The translations under genes were made by a program, and so were the position numbers. A stretch of DNA of 64,000 nucleotides from Bdellovibrionaceae bacterium UBA2339 (GTDB taxonomy: Bacteria; Bdellovibrionota; Bdellovibrionia; Bdellovibrionales; JAMPXM01). Location: the NCBI GenBank assembly GCA_002344785.1, contig DDUL01000030.1:1-64000 (forward strand), in the 5' to 3' direction. Below, in pieces: positions 61,123 to 64,000 of the stretch. The stretch's first letter is position 1; each line of letters begins with the position of its first letter. The notes under the pieces are model-generated. The model was not told where the DNA came from and made no database searches. It saw only the letters and a list, made by a program, of their open reading frames with translations.

Positions 61123-62603
61123 GTCGACATTCATGGCGCATCAAGTTCAGCGACCGAATGGAACTCACCGCTCGCTTCATGGGTTTGATGGGCGTGTTGA
61201 GTGTGGTCGCAGCCTGCTCAAGCACCGGCGGAGAAAAAGTCGTCAGCGGTGGCTTGGCTGGCGGAAGCGGGGATGTGAAGCTTCAGTCTGCGGCATCCGG
61301 AGGTCTGCGTGCTTATCAGGAATTGAAGCTTAAAAACGGTCTACGTGTGCTGCTGCTTGAAGATTCAAGTCTGCCTTACCTCAGCTTGCAGATGTTGATT
61401 CAGACTGGGTCGGCGAGTGATCCCGAAGGCTCGGCAGGCTTGTCAAGTTTGGTTGCGGAGCTTTTGCAGCAGGGAACTCAGAAGCGCGACGCGCAGAAAC
61501 TGGCTGAGGACCTAGCGCGAATCGGCGCAAGCTTTGGCACCAGCGTGAATGAAGATTTCACCAGCGTTTCCATGTCGGGTCTTAGCCTTTACGGTGACGA
61601 GTTCATCAAGAACTTCGTCGAGCTGCTGACTCAGCCGCGCTTTGCAGATGCCGAGATCACTCGCCTGAAGAAACAACGATTGGCGCAGATGGCGCGACGG
61701 CTCGACTCTCCCGCGCAAGTTGCCGACTTGGCCGCGCAACGCGTGTTGTATCGCTCTCATCCCTACGCCTTGCCTGCGAGCGGACTGAGCGCCACGGTGG
61801 AAAAGATCACCAAGAAGCAAGTGATCCAACACTACTTGCGCTACTATCGTCCGAACAATTCCATTCTGGCTGTCGTCGGCCAGTTCACTCCCGAGTTCGC
61901 TGAGCGCCTTACACAGCAACTTGAATCTTGGTCGGCACGCGACGTGAAGCCCGTGCTCATGACTGAGCCAACGGAATTACCGGGGCCGCGGATCTTCGTG
62001 GTCGAAAAACCGGGTCTCACTCAGGCGCAAGTGCGCTTCATTCGACTCGGCATTCGCCGAGCTGACGAGAACTTCATCCCGCTTCGCGTGGCCAACACCA
62101 TTTTGGGCGGTGCCTTCGCTTCGCGCTTGAACAATCGAGTTCGCAAAGAGTTGGGACTCACATACAACATCAACTCGGGCTTCGATGCGCGCCTGCAGCG
62201 CGGCCCCTTTGAGATCGAAACTTTCACCAAGGTCGAATCCATCGGCCCTGTGGTCCGCGAGACTCTGGCGATCTGGCGCCAACTGCACGCGCAGGGCATA
62301 CGCAGTGAGGAATTGGAGCGAGCTCGCGGATATCTGCGCGGCGTTTTCCCGCAGGCGATCGAAACCGGCGAGAAACTCGCGTTCAATTTGCTGCTGCTCA
62401 GGCACTACGGCATTCCCGACAGCTATCTTCGCAACTATGTCCGTGATCTTGACCGCCTCAGCGTGAGCGATGTGAACGAAGCCATTAAGAAGTCGATGGT
62501 TCCGGAGAATTGGGCTGTGGTCATTCACGCACCTGCGGGATCGGCCAAGGGCTTAGAGGACTTGGGCCCCATCGAAAGCATTTCGCTCAACACGCTGAAG
62601 TGA
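61119..62603 (+). CDS. M16-family peptidase-like lipoprotein (apparently inactive)
   Basis: A 494-residue protein. The N-terminus has a lipobox (VVAAC), so it is lipid-anchored. The M16 fold is recognisable (LRVLLLEDSSLPYLSLQMLIQTGSASDPEGSAGLSSLVAELLQQG, LGGAFASRLNNRVRKELGLTYNI). The HxxEH motif is lost: the segment reads SSLVAELLQQ where HLxEH is expected. It most likely acts as the non-catalytic partner of the enzyme encoded just before, as in mitochondrial and chloroplast processing peptidases. The genes overlap by 4 bases. Confidence 0.88.
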   Translation: MSRHSWRIKFSDRMELTARFMGLMGVLSVVAACSSTGGEKVVSGGLAGGSGDVKLQSAASGGLRAYQELKLKNGLRVLLLEDSSLPYLSLQMLIQTGSASDPEGSAGLSSLVAELLQQGTQKRDAQKLAEDLARIGASFGTSVNEDFTSVSMSGLSLYGDEFIKNFVELLTQPRFADAEITRLKKQRLAQMARRLDSPAQVADLAAQRVLYRSHPYALPASGLSATVEKITKKQVIQHYLRYYRPNNSILAVVGQFTPEFAERLTQQLESWSARDVKPVLMTEPTELPGPRIFVVEKPGLTQAQVRFIRLGIRRADENFIPLRVANTILGGAFASRLNNRVRKELGLTYNINSGFDARLQRGPFEIETFTKVESIGPVVRETLAIWRQLHAQGIRSEELERARGYLRGVFPQAIETGEKLAFNLLLLRHYGIPDSYLRNYVRDLDRLSVSDVNEAIKKSMVPENWAVVIHAPAGSAKGLEDLGPIESISLNTLK

Positions 62604-62686
62604 TCCGACGGCGAGCGCTGCATTGCAGTTCCTGATGAGTCGCGGGCTTTGACGAGTGGGCGGCGTCCCGGTCGAGCGCTTCGCCG

Positions 62687-63079
62687 TTAGCAAAAGCAGC
62701 GACGAAGCGCTTGCAGTACGGAAACGATGCGCAGATCCGCGATTCGGTAATAAACCAACCGACCTTCGCGCCGATGTTCCAAGAGGCCTTCAAGCTTCAA
62801 GCGCATGAGAAATTGTGAAGTCTGTGACTGCGAACTCTCACAGCAATTGGTCAGATCGCCCACGCACTTCTCGCCATCCACCAACTCCATCAAAATTCTG
62901 AGTCGCTCGGGATGTGACAGAAGCTTCAGCACCCGAGCCACCTCTTCGCACTGAGGCGCAAGGCTGGAGCGCCATTCATGACGCCCAGGTTTTCGTTGGG
63001 ACGTCTTGAGGCTCCGCGTGCGCAGGGAGGGACGGGGCTTGCTCTTGGGCTTGTTGGTCACATGTGCTGAGCTTGACAT
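62687..63079 (-). CDS. ArsR-family transcriptional regulator
   Basis: A 130-residue protein with the winged helix of the ArsR/SmtB family: LLSHPERLRILMELVDGE, then SQSQTSQFLMRLKLEGLLEHRREGRLVYYRI. It has six cysteines (44, 72, 79, 80, 128, 130), including KCVGDL on the usual metal-binding helix. They could bind metal or sense thiol oxidation or persulfides as SqrR/BigR-type regulators do. It is transcribed away from a thioredoxin gene; the 44 bases between are AT-rich. The first 35 residues are a basic tail. The ATG lies next to a TATAAT, so a later start is possible. Confidence 0.88.
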   Translation of the reverse strand: MSSSAHVTNKPKSKPRPSLRTRSLKTSQRKPGRHEWRSSLAPQCEEVARVLKLLSHPERLRILMELVDGEKCVGDLTNCCESSQSQTSQFLMRLKLEGLLEHRREGRLVYYRIADLRIVSVLQALRRCFC

Positions 63080-63100
63080 ATTATAAAATAATAATATATT
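63073..63100 (+). promoter_or_regulatory. Promoter of the thioredoxin gene with an overlapping ArsR-type operator
   Basis: A perfect TTGACA (63073-63078) lies inside the start of the arsR gene, and TATATT (63095-63100) follows after 16 bases. Between them ATATTAT (63078-63084) and ATAATAT (63091-63097) form a perfect 7-bp inverted repeat with a 6-base gap. Binding there would block the promoter. Confidence 0.65.
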
Positions 63101-63123
63101 AATACTATGAAAGCGAGGCCAAA

Positions 63124-63501
63124 ATGCCTGTACAGAATATGACCCAAGCTGACTTCAAATCCAAAGTGTTCGATTTCACCAAAGGCGGAGCTTGGAACTT
63201 TCAGGGTGATCGGCCGGCGATCATCGATTTCTATGCGACGTGGTGCGGCCCCTGTAAGCGGCTTGCGCCTGTGCTCGATGAGCTCGCTGCCGAATTCGAC
63301 GGCCAAATCGACATCTACAAGGTCGATACGGATCAGGAGCAGGAGTTGGCAGCGATGTTTGAAATCCGCTCGGTCCCGAGCATTCTTTTTATCCCCAAAG
63401 AGGGCTCGCCGCAGATGGCAGCGGGAGCTTTGCCGAAGGAAGTGTTTTATGAGGCGATCGGGGAACTCTTTAAGCTGGCACACTTGAGTGGTCGTCAGTA
63501 A
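63124..63501 (+). CDS. trxA: Thioredoxin
   Basis: A 125-residue cytoplasmic disulfide reductase. The active site is WCGPC (Cys41, Cys44) in IIDFYATWCGPCKRLAPV, and the cis-Pro loop is RSVPSILF. GAGG stands 7 bases before the ATG. It is divergent from an ArsR-type regulator with a shared promoter region. The last codons (LAHLSGRQ) carry a 23-bp DNA repeat also found at the end of hemB. Confidence 0.93.
   Translation: MPVQNMTQADFKSKVFDFTKGGAWNFQGDRPAIIDFYATWCGPCKRLAPVLDELAAEFDGQIDIYKVDTDQEQELAAMFEIRSVPSILFIPKEGSPQMAAGALPKEVFYEAIGELFKLAHLSGRQ
63473..63495 (+). repeat. 23-bp exact repeat, copy 2 (3' end of trxA)
   Basis: Identical to 2522-2544 at the end of hemB, in the same reading frame. Confidence 0.85.
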
Positions 63502-63541
63502 CTCCACTTCAAGTCGCCGTCAGATCAACTCACCGGCGCAC

Positions 63542-64000
63542 TTATCGCAATTCGGGTGGGTCGCGGCGTAAGGGAAACTGACGAGGTCTTGCCGCTGACG
63601 GATCTCGCGGCGAGGGTGCTGGCGCAGGCACGGTTGCGCCAGTGCCCGAGTTTCGGAACTCCGCAGAGATCGGCGGAAGCGGAGTCGCTGGGCCCATCCA
63701 GGACAGATTGAAATGCTCCGAGAATTTGTCGCCGTTGGCGGCTGAAGTTTGCGCGTGATCCATGGTTTTCAGCAGTGTTGCGGCTTGGCCGGTTGACCGC
63801 CGAGGCTGAAGGCTTCGGCGGAGTTCTTCAACTTCATCCCGCAACGCTTCAACCTGCTCGCGAAGCTCGCGGGCGTTGGCGTTCATCTGTTCCATGAGAT
63901 TGATTTCAAGTTCACCCACTTCGTCCAATACCGAATGCGATTTTGTGAGCCAGCCGAGCAGTTCACGGAATGCAAAGAGTGCGGCCACCATGGCAAGGCC
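63542..64000 (-). CDS. Coiled-coil membrane protein, partial at the window edge
   Basis: At least 152 residues; no stop is met before the edge, so the start may lie outside the window. An internal ATG stands at 63991. The first part is hydrophobic (GLAMVAALFAFRELLGWL), probably a membrane helix. A coiled coil with heptads follows (about 30-60: REQVEALRDEVEELRRSL). The rest is Pro/Ala/Arg-rich and ends in PPELR. It was probably cut by the window limit. No family recognised. Confidence 0.6.
   Translation of the reverse strand, partial: GLAMVAALFAFRELLGWLTKSHSVLDEVGELEINLMEQMNANARELREQVEALRDEVEELRRSLQPRRSTGQAATLLKTMDHAQTSAANGDKFSEHFNLSWMGPATPLPPISAEFRNSGTGATVPAPAPSPRDPSAARPRQFPLRRDPPELR

Noticed and set aside
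59956..61134. Antisense open frame of 392 codons over the M16 peptidase
   Set aside because: The peptidase is certain. The frame is a shadow.
62609..62690. Large inverted repeat (CGGCGAGCGCT and AGCGCTTCGCCG) after the M16 pair
   Set aside because: The arms are about 60 bases apart with a one-base bulge and no T tract; a functional terminator is not supported.

Overview
The window reads as an ordinary chromosomal stretch of a Gram-negative bacterium with moderately high G+C content. The best guess is a member of Bdellovibrionota or another former deltaproteobacterial lineage. This rests on gene families rather than on any marker RNA: a GldA/GldF/GldG plus DUF4340 ABC cluster, a FecR-like/AgmX-PglI-type fusion, FliL, a six-repeat ribosomal protein S1, several lipoproteins, and many exported proteins without known relatives. 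No rRNA, tRNA, CRISPR array, prophage or insertion sequence was recognised. Start codons are often GTG, and many neighbours overlap by 4 bases (ATGA or GTGA), so the window is organised into tightly coupled operons.

Layout. 1-3.5 kb: the end of a glycine-rich protein, a membrane-anchored unknown, then gpmA-hemB and an acidic unknown ending at a strong terminator. 3.5-8 kb: an exported Arg/Glu-repeat protein, a Fis-type regulator, an S41/PDZ protease-like protein and a membrane-anchored unknown ending in a 28-bp tandem repeat. 8-19 kb: an RDD protein coupled to a rhomboid protease; on the opposite strand a bifunctional PutA with a GH3-family adenylating enzyme, and a large polytopic membrane protein coupled to a degenerate histidine phosphatase. 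19-26.5 kb: Hsp33, an NFACT (RqcH-like) protein, a three-gene cluster of unknowns (HTTM-like membrane protein, single-span protein, 719-aa exported protein) and a small exported protein.

26.9-34 kb: a seven-gene overlapping operon with ABC ATPase, permease, GldG-like protein, DUF4340 protein, GHMP kinase and DUF429 nuclease-like protein, followed by an exported unknown. 35-41.4 kb: HAD phosphatase-like protein, FecR-AgmX protein, SecG, response regulator-GAF, then tmk-holB-tatD. 41.6-46 kb: the glycolytic cluster gap-pgk-tpiA, with three small related lipoproteins between pgk and tpiA. Together with gpmA, four glycolytic enzymes lie in the window. 46-51 kb: a HicA/HicB module behind a perfect 13-bp inverted repeat, several exported unknowns, a DUF3943 protein, a zinc-ribbon protein and a secreted papain-like peptidase.

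51-64 kb: threonine ammonia-lyase, cmk-rpsA, a HIT protein with a Lys/Ser/Ala repeat tail, methylmalonyl-CoA epimerase-like protein, a second rhomboid protease, an L,D-transpeptidase, FliL behind a possible sigma-28 promoter, a pair of M16 peptidases (one intact, one apparently inactive lipoprotein), a divergent ArsR-thioredoxin pair sharing a palindromic promoter, and the start of a coiled-coil membrane protein.

The most unusual items are an exact 23-bp repeat shared by the 3' ends of hemB and the thioredoxin gene, the lipoprotein triplet inside the glycolytic operon, the ArsR-thioredoxin switch, and the unassigned 21.9-26.0 kb operon. All functions are inferred from the sequence alone.
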